From positions 1,070,642 through 1,134,641 of the forward strand of contig NZ_UWPD01000001.1 of assembly GCF_900604965.1 (NCBI RefSeq): DNA of 64,000 nt, written 5' to 3'. The notes under the pieces were generated by a model. That model did not search any database. It had not been told where the DNA came from and was given only the letters and a program-made list of their open reading frames with translations. Made by a program: the position numbers and the translations under genes. Below are positions 15,364 through 24,119 of the stretch, one piece after another; within the stretch, counting starts at the first letter, position 1, and each line of letters begins with the position of its first letter. The stretch comes from Gordonibacter sp. Marseille-P4307 (GTDB taxonomy: Bacteria; Actinomycetota; Coriobacteriia; Coriobacteriales; Eggerthellaceae).

Positions 15364-16841
15364 CCATCGCTCCTTTGAAAGGTTCGTCCCTCTCGTATCC
15401 GGGCGCCGATATCGAGCGCGCGGCGGGAAGCTCCGAGGGCGGCGTCGGCGCCTGCGCGGTTGCGCCCGCCGTGCTGGCAGCTTCGCGCTGCGCCACTCAT
15501 GCCCTCATCGCCTCTGTGCATCCGGGCTCTCCGGCAGACGACGCGGGGTTCACTCCGGGATGCTATTTCACGTCGGTCGACGGGCATCCGCTGCGCGATG
15601 TCATCGATTGGCGTTGGCTGTCGGGTGATTTCTCGATCGAAGTGGGATACATCGATACCGATGGCGACGAGGGGTCGGTGGAGCTCGAACGCGATCTGGG
15701 CGAAGACTGGGGGGTCGAATTCGACGGACTGGTGTTCGACGATGTCATCCAGTGCCGCAACGCCTGCACGTTCTGCTTCATGCATCAGCTCCCCAAAGAC
15801 ATGCGTCGCTCGCTGTACCTGCGCGACGACGACTACCGCCTCAGTTTTCTGGTGGGAACCTTCGTTACCCTCACGAACCTCGGAGAGGCCGACGAGGCTC
15901 GAATCATCGAGCAGCGCATCACGCCTTTGCACGTTTCACTGCAGGCCACCAGTCCCGAGGTGCGCCGCGCGATCATCGGCAGACGGGCCCAGCACGGCCT
16001 CGAAGCGTTCGATCGGCTGCTTGCCGCAGGTATCGAGGCGCACGTGCAGATCGTGTTGGTGCCGGGGGCCAACGACGGCGACGAGCTGTCCGCTTCGCTG
16101 GAGTGGGCCTGGGCGCGCCCCGGCATCCTCAGCGTGGGCATCGTGCCCTTGGGCTACACGCGCTTCCAAAAGCGCTTCGAGCACAGCTTCGACGATCCCG
16201 TTTCGTCGGGAAGGCTGCTCGAGCAGATCGAGCCGTTTCAGCGGCGGGCCCTGTCCGAACGGGGGGTGCCCTGGGTGCATGCCGCTGACGAGTTCTACAG
16301 CAACGCCTACGGAGCCGATCTTATCGACAGGCTGCCGCCAAGCGAGCACTACGGCGACTTCGGCTTGTTCGAGGACGGGATCGGCATCATCCGCTCGTTT
16401 CTTGACGATTGGTCTCGGGCGTTGGCCGAGGGAGCGGTGCAGCGTTGCGCCGCCGCGCTGAGCGCCGCAGGGAAAAGGGCGTATCTCGTCGCAGGGACCG
16501 CGCAACGGCACTTCCTCACTCCCAGCATCGAGGAAAGCTGTCTGCGCGGCCTGCTCGAGCCGCTCTACGTCGAAAACGAGTACTTCGGCGGCAATGTGAA
16601 CGTCACGGGGCTGCTTGTGGGCGCCGATGTGGGAGCCGCCATCCACCGCGTCTCCGGCGAACGAGGCGGGCGCGATGCGATCTACCTCGTTCCCCGCGTC
16701 ATGTTCAACGACGACCTGATCATGCTCGATGATAAGCGTCTGGAGGATGTGGAGGCGATCGCGGGGGTCGAAGTTAACATGGTATCCTGTTCACCGTTTG
16801 ATTATCTGCGCGAGCTGACGGCCTTGGCCGAGCGCTCATAG
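15360..16841 (+). CDS. PDZ / radical-SAM-like / DUF512 protein of unknown function
   Basis: A 493-residue protein of the DUF512 family, whose members are common in Clostridia and other anaerobes. A PDZ-like segment spans about residues 45-84 (HPGSPADDAGFTPGC, then VDGHPLRDVIDW). Next comes an iron-sulfur motif CRNACTFCFMHQLPKDMR with Cys132, Cys136 and Cys139, a C-x3-C-x2-C radical-SAM pattern, and then the DUF512 region with ALSERGVPWVHAADEFY and NVNVTGLLVG. The GTG at 15360 overlaps the ispH stop; the frame is open further upstream but inside ispH. The next gene is der, a neighbour in other anaerobes too. The reaction is not known to me. Confidence 0.85.
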   Translation: MTIAPLKGSSLSYPGADIERAAGSSEGGVGACAVAPAVLAASRCATHALIASVHPGSPADDAGFTPGCYFTSVDGHPLRDVIDWRWLSGDFSIEVGYIDTDGDEGSVELERDLGEDWGVEFDGLVFDDVIQCRNACTFCFMHQLPKDMRRSLYLRDDDYRLSFLVGTFVTLTNLGEADEARIIEQRITPLHVSLQATSPEVRRAIIGRRAQHGLEAFDRLLAAGIEAHVQIVLVPGANDGDELSASLEWAWARPGILSVGIVPLGYTRFQKRFEHSFDDPVSSGRLLEQIEPFQRRALSERGVPWVHAADEFYSNAYGADLIDRLPPSEHYGDFGLFEDGIGIIRSFLDDWSRALAEGAVQRCAAALSAAGKRAYLVAGTAQRHFLTPSIEESCLRGLLEPLYVENEYFGGNVNVTGLLVGADVGAAIHRVSGERGGRDAIYLVPRVMFNDDLIMLDDKRLEDVEAIAGVEVNMVSCSPFDYLRELTALAERS

Positions 16842-16863
16842 ACATAGAGAAGGAAAATACCAT

Positions 16864-18186
16864 ATGAGCCTGCCGCTTGTAGCCGTGGTCGGCCGACCCA
16901 ACGTCGGCAAATCCACATTCGTCAACCGCGTCGCCCAGGCCGACGAGGCCATCGTCCACTCCATGCGCGGGGTAACCCGCGACCGCTCGTATCACGAATC
17001 CGAATGGAACGGCGTGAGGTTCACGCTGGTCGATACGGGTGGCATCGAGATGGGGGACGAGGACAATTTTCAGGCCTCCATCCGTCATCAGGCCTTCGTT
17101 GCTGCCGAGCAGGCCGATGCGATCGTGTTTCTGGTTGACGGCAAGACGGGCATCAACGCCGACGATGCCGAGGTGGCCCGCATCCTGCGTAAAACCGACA
17201 AGCCGGTCTTTCTGGTGGTGAACAAGCTCGACACGCCGGGGCGCACCGACGAGATCTGGGAGTTCTACCAGTTGGGTATAGGGGATCCCTGGCCGGTTTC
17301 GGCGGTTCACGGGCACGGGACGGGCGATCTGCTCGACGAGGTCGTCGTTGCCCTCGAGAAGGCTTCGGCCGATCGCGAACTGTCGGGCACGCTGGATGCG
17401 GGCGTGAACGTCGCCATCATCGGTCGGCCGAACGCGGGCAAGTCCTCGCTTACCAACAAGCTTACCGGCAACGACCGCTCCATCGTTTCCGACGTCGCGG
17501 GAACCACGCGCGATGCGATCGATACCTACATCGAGCACGAGGGGAGAGCCTACACCATCGTCGATACCGCCGGTCTGCGCCGTAAAAGCCAGATCGACGA
17601 AGATGTCGAGTACTACGGGTTCGTCCGTGCCATGCGCGCCATCGACCGCGCCGACGTGGCGCTGCTCGTCATCGACGGAACGCTGGGCCTTACCGATCAG
17701 GATCAGCGCGTCGCGCGCTTCGCCGCCGACCGCGGGTGCGCCATGGTTATCGTGCTGAACAAGTGGGATATCGTCGAGGGGCCCGAGGCCAAGGCCGAGG
17801 TGCGCGAACGCATCCAGGATCGCCTCATGTTCGTCGGCTACGCTCCGGTGGTGGCTATCTCCGCGCTTACCGGCAAGAACATTCAGCGCATCTGGGACGC
17901 CATCGACACGTCGTACGCCAATTTCCAGAAAACCATCCCCACCAATCAGCTGAACACCTGGTTGCAGGATATCCGCGAGTTCGGGCACACCGTTTCGCAC
18001 GGCAAGGCCATGCTGCGCATGAAGTACGTGACCCAGACCGGGACGTGCCCACCGGCGTTCACCTTCTTTGCGAACCGTCCTGACCTTGTGGACGATAACT
18101 ACGAGCGCTACCTCGAAAACCGCCTGAGAGAGCACTTCGACCTCGAAGGGACGCCCATTCGCATGAAGTTCAAGAAGAAGGACTAG
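16864..18186 (+). CDS. der: Ribosome-assembly GTPase Der (EngA)
   Basis: An essential GTPase for large-subunit maturation. The 440-residue product has two consecutive G domains: first GRPNVGKST, DTGG, NKLD; second GRPNAGKSS, DTAGLR, NKWD. A KH-like domain at the C-terminus ends with FDLEGTPIRMKFKKKD. The ATG at 16864 follows AGAAGGAAAA. It starts a run with plsY and gpsA. Length and order of motifs are standard. Confidence 0.98.
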   Translation: MSLPLVAVVGRPNVGKSTFVNRVAQADEAIVHSMRGVTRDRSYHESEWNGVRFTLVDTGGIEMGDEDNFQASIRHQAFVAAEQADAIVFLVDGKTGINADDAEVARILRKTDKPVFLVVNKLDTPGRTDEIWEFYQLGIGDPWPVSAVHGHGTGDLLDEVVVALEKASADRELSGTLDAGVNVAIIGRPNAGKSSLTNKLTGNDRSIVSDVAGTTRDAIDTYIEHEGRAYTIVDTAGLRRKSQIDEDVEYYGFVRAMRAIDRADVALLVIDGTLGLTDQDQRVARFAADRGCAMVIVLNKWDIVEGPEAKAEVRERIQDRLMFVGYAPVVAISALTGKNIQRIWDAIDTSYANFQKTIPTNQLNTWLQDIREFGHTVSHGKAMLRMKYVTQTGTCPPAFTFFANRPDLVDDNYERYLENRLREHFDLEGTPIRMKFKKKD

Positions 18187-18190
18187 GCGC

Positions 18191-18841
18191 ATGTTCGCAA
18201 CCGCCATCGCATCCGTCTTTTTGGTTTCGTTCCTTTTAGGGTCGATACCCTGGGGGGTCATCGTTTCGCGTCTGTTCTTCCACACCGATGTGCGCCAGCA
18301 CGGAAGCGGCAACATCGGAGCCACGAACGCACTGCGCACGCTGGGTAAGAAGGGTGGCGCGGCCGTGTTCGCCCTCGATGTCGCCAAAGGTCTGCTCAGC
18401 GGGGCGGTGGTCGGACTCGTTTCGGCGATGCTGCCCTCGCAGACCCCGCTTTCCACGGTCGAGCTGCAGGTCTTATCCGCCATGGCGTTTCTCGCATGCA
18501 CGTGGGGCCACATCTTCAGTCCATGGCTTGGCTTCAAGGGCGGCAAGGGAATCGCCGTCGCATTCGGGTGCATGATGGTGGCGTTCGGACCCGTGCCGGG
18601 GCTCATCGAGTTGACGGCGTTCGTCGTCGTCGTGGCGGTTTTGCGCTACGTGTCGCTGGGCTCTATCGTGGCGGCATTGCTGTGCCCGGTTACGGCCGCC
18701 TTCGTGTTCTGGCCCAATGCCTGGGCCATCGTTTTGTGCTCGCTGGCCGCCGCCACAGTGGTATGGGCGCACCGCGCCAACATCGAACGGTTGCGCGCTC
18801 ACGCCGAATCGAAGCTGGGAAGCGCAAGCGAAGACCGATAG
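18191..18841 (+). CDS. plsY: Acyl-phosphate:glycerol-3-phosphate acyltransferase
   Basis: Membrane enzyme that makes lysophosphatidic acid from acyl-phosphate and glycerol 3-phosphate. The 216-residue product has the family loops SIPWGVIVSRLFF, GSGNIGATNALRTLGKKGG and WGHIFSPWLGFKGGKGIA, with about five hydrophobic segments. The acyl-phosphate donor is made by PlsX (32384-33373). The gene lies four bases after der and 15 before gpsA, whose product supplies glycerol 3-phosphate. A C-terminal tail of about 20 charged residues is present. Confidence 0.96.
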   Translation: MFATAIASVFLVSFLLGSIPWGVIVSRLFFHTDVRQHGSGNIGATNALRTLGKKGGAAVFALDVAKGLLSGAVVGLVSAMLPSQTPLSTVELQVLSAMAFLACTWGHIFSPWLGFKGGKGIAVAFGCMMVAFGPVPGLIELTAFVVVVAVLRYVSLGSIVAALLCPVTAAFVFWPNAWAIVLCSLAAATVVWAHRANIERLRAHAESKLGSASEDR

Positions 18842-18856
18842 GGAAGAGGAGCGCCC

Positions 18857-19858
18857 ATGACGATAGCGGTAATCGGAGCAGGATCGTGGGGAACGGCGCT
18901 GGCCCAGGTCCTTGCGAAAAACGGAAGCCAGGTCTTTCTGTGGGCGCGCCGCGAGTCGGTCGCCCGATCCATCGATTCGTCTCACCGCAATCCCGACTAT
19001 CTGTCGTCGGTCGAGCTGTCGACTTCCATTCGCGCGTCGTCCGATCTCGAAGAGGTCGTTCGCGCGGCCGAGGCGGTTGTGCTGGTTACGCCTTCCAAGG
19101 TCATGCGCTCGATGGCCTGCGAGCTTTCCCGTCTGGTCGGATCGAGCGTTCCTGTGGTCGTCTGCTTCAAAGGCGTTGAAGAGAACACGGGCTGTTTGCC
19201 CCTCGAGGTGCTCGAACAGGAGATGGGCAACGCGGGCCGCTTCGCCGTCCTGTCGGGTCCGAACCACGCCGAGGAGGTGGCTGTTGGAATCCCGGCGGGC
19301 ACCGTTGTGGCTTCTGCCTGCGCCGAAACGGCCGATGCGTTTCAGCGGCTGTTCTCGGTCCCGCAGTTTCGCGTGTACACCAGCTCCGATGCGGTGGGCG
19401 TCGAGCTATGCGCCGCCGCCAAGAACGTGATCGCCATCGCCGTGGGCCTGTCTTACGGCATGGGGTACGGAGACAACACCGCTTCCATGCTCATTACGCG
19501 CGGTATGGCCGAGATGAGCCGCTTGGTCTCGAAGGCTGCGGGCGACCCCCTCACCTGCATGGGGCTTGCCGGGGCGGGAGACCTTATCGCCACCTGCATG
19601 TCGCGTCATTCGCGCAACCGCCGTTTCGGCGAGGCGTTCGCGCGGGGTACGACGCTCGATCGGTTCCACGAAGAGACCCATATGGTGGTCGAGGGCGCAC
19701 TGGCCTGTAAGAACCTTTCGGTGCTCGAGCAGCGCTACGGTATCGAGCTGCCCATTACCGATGTCGTGCGCGGTTTGATATGGGAAGGTCTTACCATCGA
19801 CGAGGCGCGCGACGCGCTGAACGCGCGCTCTCTCAAACCCGAGTTCTACGGAATCTAG
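18857..19858 (+). CDS. gpsA: Glycerol-3-phosphate dehydrogenase [NAD(P)+]
   Basis: Reduces dihydroxyacetone phosphate to glycerol 3-phosphate for phospholipid synthesis. The 333-residue product has the dinucleotide motif GAGSWGTALAQVLA at its start, VLSGPNHAEEVAVGIP, the active-site CAAAKNVIAIAVGLSYGMGYGDN with the catalytic Lys, and a C-terminal GLAGAGDLIATCMSRHSRNRRFG. The ATG at 18857 follows AAGAGGAG. It ends the der-plsY-gpsA run; the next gene is on the other strand. Confidence 0.97.
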   Translation: MTIAVIGAGSWGTALAQVLAKNGSQVFLWARRESVARSIDSSHRNPDYLSSVELSTSIRASSDLEEVVRAAEAVVLVTPSKVMRSMACELSRLVGSSVPVVVCFKGVEENTGCLPLEVLEQEMGNAGRFAVLSGPNHAEEVAVGIPAGTVVASACAETADAFQRLFSVPQFRVYTSSDAVGVELCAAAKNVIAIAVGLSYGMGYGDNTASMLITRGMAEMSRLVSKAAGDPLTCMGLAGAGDLIATCMSRHSRNRRFGEAFARGTTLDRFHEETHMVVEGALACKNLSVLEQRYGIELPITDVVRGLIWEGLTIDEARDALNARSLKPEFYGI

Positions 19859-19891
19859 GTTCTTGCGCGCGGGTATCCGCACCGATCCCTT

Positions 19892-20407
19892 TTATAGGCG
19901 GAGGTTTTCGCATCGGATTCGATCTGCAGACGGAGCCCGTTGGGCCGTCTTCTGCTCGAAGGCAAGAAGTCCTCGTCTCACCTGGGTTGATCTATCGTGG
20001 CCGAACGGCTCGCGGTTCTTGCCGACCACGCGGTGCGTGGGTACGATCAGCGGGAGGGGGCAGCTTTTCACGGCGGTTCCCACCGACCGATGCGATCCCG
20101 GTTTTCCGATAAGGCGGGCCAGCTGTTCGCAGGTGCGCTCCTCGCCGTAGGGGATCGAGAGGATTTCGGTCCAAACCGTGCGCTGAAACGCGCTGCCCCT
20201 TAGCGAGAGGCGCACGTCGAAAGAGCGCCTTTTTCCCGCGAAGTACTCTTGGATCTCGGTTGCGGCCCGGTTGGTGAGGATCGAGGGAGCGTTTCTGCCG
20301 AGAAGCGGCACCGCTCCGAACGCAAGCGCGGTCAGCCCCTTGTCGTCGGCGGCGATGGTCAGCGGGCCGTGAGGCATGGGGTAGGTGCACCAGTTCGACC
20401 GTTCCAT
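19892..20407 (-). CDS. Alkyltransferase-like protein (MGMT fold) lacking the catalytic cysteine
   Basis: A 171-residue relative of O6-alkylguanine-DNA alkyltransferases. The N-terminal domain and the helix-turn-helix are recognisable (FQRTVWTEILSIPYGE, CEQLARLIGKPGSHRSVGTAV). The hallmark PCHRV is PTHRV here: Thr124 replaces the methyl-accepting Cys. The nucleotide-flipping Tyr is replaced by Cys93, and the usual Asn of the NP motif by Cys116; the Arg finger (Arg107) is kept. The ATG is preceded on its strand by GGAAGGAGGG. It cannot act by the normal suicide transfer. It could be a DNA-lesion-binding ATL protein (which have Trp or other residues instead of Cys), or be decaying, although the frame is intact. 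Confidence 0.85.
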   Translation of the reverse strand: MERSNWCTYPMPHGPLTIAADDKGLTALAFGAVPLLGRNAPSILTNRAATEIQEYFAGKRRSFDVRLSLRGSAFQRTVWTEILSIPYGEERTCEQLARLIGKPGSHRSVGTAVKSCPLPLIVPTHRVVGKNREPFGHDRSTQVRRGLLAFEQKTAQRAPSADRIRCENLRL

Positions 20408-20537
20408 GCATCCCTCCTTCCGGGTTAAGCGCTTGCTTTAGTTTAACAGTACGTTCTCATGCCGTTGAGCGTCTGCGTCCGCCGAATCGTTGCGTTAGAA
20501 TGGTGATTCGCGATAATCCAGTTGGGAAAGGTCGAGC

Positions 20538-21236
20538 ATGTTTCAGCCTCTGCGGGTCGCCCCGTCGATTCTATCGGCGGATTTCATGAACCTATCTGCC
20601 GATATCGAGCTTGTCGAGCGCGCTGGCGCGGGGTTCGTCCACGTCGATGTGATGGATGGCCACTTCGTCCCGAACCTGACGATGGGCGTTCCGGTGGTCA
20701 AACAGCTCAAGCGCTGCGCCCGCATCCCCCTCGACGTGCACCTCATGGTGTCCAACCCGCTCGAACAGCTTCCGTGGTTTATCGAGGCGGGAAGCGATAT
20801 CCTCACCGTTCACGCCGAAGCGCTCGATGAAGGCGAGCTGGTGGAAGCGGTCGACCTCATTCGGTCGGCGGGTGCGCGGGCGTGCGTGTCGCTGAAGCCG
20901 AACACGCCCGCTTCGGCGCTTGCACCCGTTATCGATCGGCTGGACATGGCGCTTGTCATGAGCGTCGAACCCGGCTTTTCGGGGCAGAGCTACATCGAGG
21001 GTAGCGAAAACAAGGTCGCTCGTATCGTCGAGCAAGCGCGAGGTGCGGGCAACGAAGGCCTGCTTATCGAAGTGGACGGCGGTATATCCGTATCGACGGT
21101 CGAGCGCGTCGCGGCGGCGGGCGCCGATGTGATGGTGTGCGGGAACGCCTTCTTCAAGGCGGCCGATCCCGCAGGCGAGCTGAAGCGCATATGCGATTTG
21201 GGGAATGCCGCGCGCCGCGCGGCGCAGGAGGCTTAA
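20538..21236 (+). CDS. rpe: Ribulose-phosphate 3-epimerase
   Basis: Interconverts ribulose 5-phosphate and xylulose 5-phosphate in the pentose phosphate pathway. The 232-residue TIM-barrel protein has APSILSADFMNL, VHVDVMDGHFVPNLTMG, the DVHLMVSNP block and a C-terminal EVDGGISVSTVERVAAAGADV with the phosphate-binding loop. The ATG at 20538 follows GGGAAAGG. A TAGAAT at 20496-20501 may be its -10 box. The downstream cysteine desulfurase follows after five bases. Confidence 0.96.
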   Translation: MFQPLRVAPSILSADFMNLSADIELVERAGAGFVHVDVMDGHFVPNLTMGVPVVKQLKRCARIPLDVHLMVSNPLEQLPWFIEAGSDILTVHAEALDEGELVEAVDLIRSAGARACVSLKPNTPASALAPVIDRLDMALVMSVEPGFSGQSYIEGSENKVARIVEQARGAGNEGLLIEVDGGISVSTVERVAAAGADVMVCGNAFFKAADPAGELKRICDLGNAARRAAQEA

Positions 21237-21241
21237 AAGAC

Positions 21242-22450
21242 ATGGCTGTTACCGTTTCAGAGAACTACGTGTACCTCGACTGGGCCGCAACCACTCCGCT
21301 CTGCGAGGAGTCCGTTCTTGCCATGCAGCCCTACCTGGTTCCCGGAAAGGCGAACGTCGCCCTCAACGCCAACGCCAACTCCCTGCATGCGCCCGGTCGC
21401 GCGGCTTTCGAGGCGCTCGAGCGCGCCCGCCGCTCGTTTGCTTGCGACATCAACGCCGCCCGACCGAACGAGATCGTCTTCACGGGCGGCGCAACCGAGG
21501 CCGACAACACCGCGATCATCGGATTGGCCCAGGCTGTTACGGCCGAGCGGAACCGCAGTCGGCAAGGCTCCTTCACGCCCCATATCGTGATCTCGTCTAT
21601 CGAGCACGAGGCGGTGCTGTCTCCCGCGCATCGTTTGAAATCGCTGGGTTTCCGCGTCACGGAGATAGATCCGGATCGTTCGGGATTCATCCGCCCTGAA
21701 AAACTTGCCGCAGCCATGGGAGAGGATACGGTTCTCGTGTCCGTTCAGGCGGCGAACAGCGAGGTGGGAGCGCTTCAGCCTGTTGCCGAGCTGGCTCGCA
21801 TCGCCCATGATCGCGGGGCTCTGTTCCACACCGATGCCGTGCAGGCGCTCGGAAAGGTTCGGTTCGACGTTCAGGAGCTGGGTATCGACGCCGCATCGTT
21901 TGCGGCGCACAAGATCTGCGGCCCCAAGGGGGTCGGCGCGCTGTACGTGCGCGCGCGCATCCCCTACCAGGATTATCTGCTGGGCGGCGGTCAAGAGGCG
22001 GGTCGGCGCAGCGGTACGCAGAATGTGATGGGTATCGCGGGGTTCGCCGCCGCATCGCGCACGGCTATCGAATCGCTTGCAGAAGAGAGCGCGCGGCAGC
22101 GCTCGCTGCGCGATCTCCTCTACGCTCGGCTTTCCTCCATTCCCGCCGTGTCGCCCACGGTTGCGGTTGAGCCGGGAAGCGAGGATTACCTTCCCAATGT
22201 CGTTCACGTGCTGGTCGAGGGATACGAGAGCGAGACGCTTGTCCTGCGCCTCGATATGAAGGGGTTCGGGGTATCGGGCGGCTCGGCCTGCTCGTCTCAC
22301 TCCCTCGAACCCAGCCATGTGCTGAAATCCATGGGGATCGACTCCGATGCGGCCTACGGGGCCCTGCGCATTTCGTTTGGGCGCTTCACGACGGAGGCCG
22401 ACATCGAAGGTTTCATCGTGGCACTCAGGGAGTGTCTGGACTGGCAATGA
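21242..22450 (+). CDS. Cysteine desulfurase (NifS/IscS family)
   Basis: Removes sulfur from cysteine using pyridoxal phosphate, for iron-sulfur clusters or tRNA thiolation. The 402-residue product has Lys224 (AAHKICGPKG) for the cofactor, ANSEVGALQP, HTDAVQALGKV and the catalytic Cys350 in SGGSACSSHS. An in-frame ATG exists at 21137 inside rpe, but the ATG at 21242 has AGGAGG at 21224-21229 and gives the normal start (VYLDWAATTPL). No IscU or SufU lies beside it. It might feed MnmA at 52233-53345. The stop overlaps the next gene by ATGA. Confidence 0.93.
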   Translation: MAVTVSENYVYLDWAATTPLCEESVLAMQPYLVPGKANVALNANANSLHAPGRAAFEALERARRSFACDINAARPNEIVFTGGATEADNTAIIGLAQAVTAERNRSRQGSFTPHIVISSIEHEAVLSPAHRLKSLGFRVTEIDPDRSGFIRPEKLAAAMGEDTVLVSVQAANSEVGALQPVAELARIAHDRGALFHTDAVQALGKVRFDVQELGIDAASFAAHKICGPKGVGALYVRARIPYQDYLLGGGQEAGRRSGTQNVMGIAGFAAASRTAIESLAEESARQRSLRDLLYARLSSIPAVSPTVAVEPGSEDYLPNVVHVLVEGYESETLVLRLDMKGFGVSGGSACSSHSLEPSHVLKSMGIDSDAAYGALRISFGRFTTEADIEGFIVALRECLDWQ

Positions 22451-23268
22451 GGGAGCTCGTAGACACGCATACCCATACCGAGCTGTGCGGCCACGCAACG
22501 GGATCGGTGTTCGACCTGGTGGAAGCCGCTTGCGCACGCGGCGTATCCACGCTGGGCATCACCGAGCACTACCCGCTTTCCCCCGTATTCGACCCCAACG
22601 GCGATTCGGCCATGCCTGCTTCCGAGCTTTCGCCGTACTTGGAATCGATCGAACGTGCGCGCCTCGAGCATCGCGGGATCGAGATCCTTGCCGGATGCGA
22701 GTTCGACTGGTTGGGAGAAGCGGACGATCGGGGCATCCAGGCGGCCGATCTGGAGCGATTCGAGCTCGTGTGCGCATCGGTTCATTTCATCGGAACCTGG
22801 CCGATCGATCATCCCGAACTCAGCATGGAGCGCTGGGGGATGCGCGATCAGGTCGATGGCATATGGCGCGACTACTTTGCTCGGTGGTGCGAAGCGGCGG
22901 CGTGCACCCGTTTCCCGTTCCATGTGATGTGCCACCCCGATCTGGTGAAGAAGTTCGGCATCTACCCGTCGTTTCGCATGGGTGCGCTCTACGACGATGC
23001 GGTGGATGCGGTGCTTGCCTCGGATCGCATGATCGAAGTGAACGCATCGGGCGCGTTCTGCCCGTGTGGCGAAGTGTATCCGGCTCCCGATTTGCTGAGG
23101 CGCTTCGCCTCGGCAGGCGTTCCCTGCACGGTGGGCTCTGACGCCCATTGTCCGGAAAACGTGGCGCGCGGCATCTCCGGGGCGATGAGATCGATGTACC
23201 AGGCGGGGTACCGTACGGTTACGGTTCCGACGCGCGACGGGGATCGACGGGAGGTCGAACTGGCATGA
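22447..23268 (+). CDS. PHP-family phosphatase, HisJ (histidinol-phosphatase)-like
   Basis: A 273-residue metal-dependent phosphoesterase of the PHP superfamily. The metal-binding signature DTHTHTELCGHA opens the protein; ITEHYPLSP, CEFDWLGE, HPDLVKKFG and a final GSDAHCPENVA supply further ligands. HisJ enzymes carry out the histidinol-phosphate step of histidine synthesis in Gram-positives. No other his gene is nearby, and it is coupled by ATGA to the desulfurase before it and to a Nif3-like gene after it, so another phosphate ester is possible. Confidence 0.85.
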   Translation: MRELVDTHTHTELCGHATGSVFDLVEAACARGVSTLGITEHYPLSPVFDPNGDSAMPASELSPYLESIERARLEHRGIEILAGCEFDWLGEADDRGIQAADLERFELVCASVHFIGTWPIDHPELSMERWGMRDQVDGIWRDYFARWCEAAACTRFPFHVMCHPDLVKKFGIYPSFRMGALYDDAVDAVLASDRMIEVNASGAFCPCGEVYPAPDLLRRFASAGVPCTVGSDAHCPENVARGISGAMRSMYQAGYRTVTVPTRDGDRREVELA

Positions 23269-24101
23269 AAACCAATCTTATGAGGGAAGACCAGCTTTCG
23301 ACGGCACTCACCGTGGGCGAGTTGGAGCGTAGGCTGCTCGAGCTGTACCCGCGCGAGGACGCCGAAACCTGGGACCGCACGGGACTGGTGGTGGGCGACC
23401 CCGACGAGCCGGTTGCTTCGGTTGCCATCGCGCTCGATCCCACGTACGCTGCGCTGTGCGCATGCCGCGAATTCGGAGCGAACGTTCTTATCACGCATCA
23501 TCCCCTGTTCATCGACCCGCCGCAGAGTTTCGTCGCCTTCGGCAGCGGGGGCGATGCGGCCGGGGCGCGCGTGCATGCGGCTGCCCGCTGGAATGTGAGC
23601 TGCCTGTCGTTTCATACGACGCTCGACGTGAGCGCCGACGGGGCGCGCATGCTGCCGTGGATCCTCGATCTCGATTTCGATCGCATCGTCGTCCCTGCGG
23701 CGCGCGACGGTCGGCTCGGGTACGGCCAGTTGTGTTCCGTGCGCGATGACGATCTGGATCTTCGAGGTTTGGCGCTGCGCTGCAAACGGGTGTTCGGGCG
23801 CACTCCGCGCGTATGGGGCGATGCCGGCGCGCCCGTCGAGCGCGTGGTGTGCGCCACGGGGTCAGCCGGCAATGTGATCGAGGGCGCATTGTCGCAGGGC
23901 GCCGATTGTCTGGTGTGCGGCGAGGCTAGATACCACGACGCGCTTGACGCGCAGGAGCGGGGGCTTGCGCTGGTCGAGCTCGGGCACGACGTGAGCGAGC
24001 TGCCGTTTTGCGCGGTTCTCGCCAAGGCGGTCGCATCGGTGGGAGTCGATGCCGAATCGATCCATATCTACGATCAGAGTTCTAACTGGTTCACCGTATA
24101 G
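23265..24101 (+). CDS. Nif3-like dinuclear metal-centre protein (DUF34)
   Basis: A 278-residue member of the Nif3/YqfO family; these bind two metals and have been annotated as GTP cyclohydrolase 1 type 2, but their reaction is unsettled. The motifs LITHHPLF, SFHTTLDVS and the C-terminal ELGHDVSE supply the metal ligands. The frame is open further upstream, but the ATG at 23265 has GGGAGG nearby and overlaps the HisJ stop by four bases. It pairs with the zinc-ribbon coiled-coil gene next door, a common neighbour in Gram-positives and actinobacteria. Confidence 0.9.
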   Translation: MKTNLMREDQLSTALTVGELERRLLELYPREDAETWDRTGLVVGDPDEPVASVAIALDPTYAALCACREFGANVLITHHPLFIDPPQSFVAFGSGGDAAGARVHAAARWNVSCLSFHTTLDVSADGARMLPWILDLDFDRIVVPAARDGRLGYGQLCSVRDDDLDLRGLALRCKRVFGRTPRVWGDAGAPVERVVCATGSAGNVIEGALSQGADCLVCGEARYHDALDAQERGLALVELGHDVSELPFCAVLAKAVASVGVDAESIHIYDQSSNWFTV

Positions 24102-24119
24102 GTTTTGCAAGGGGGCGCT

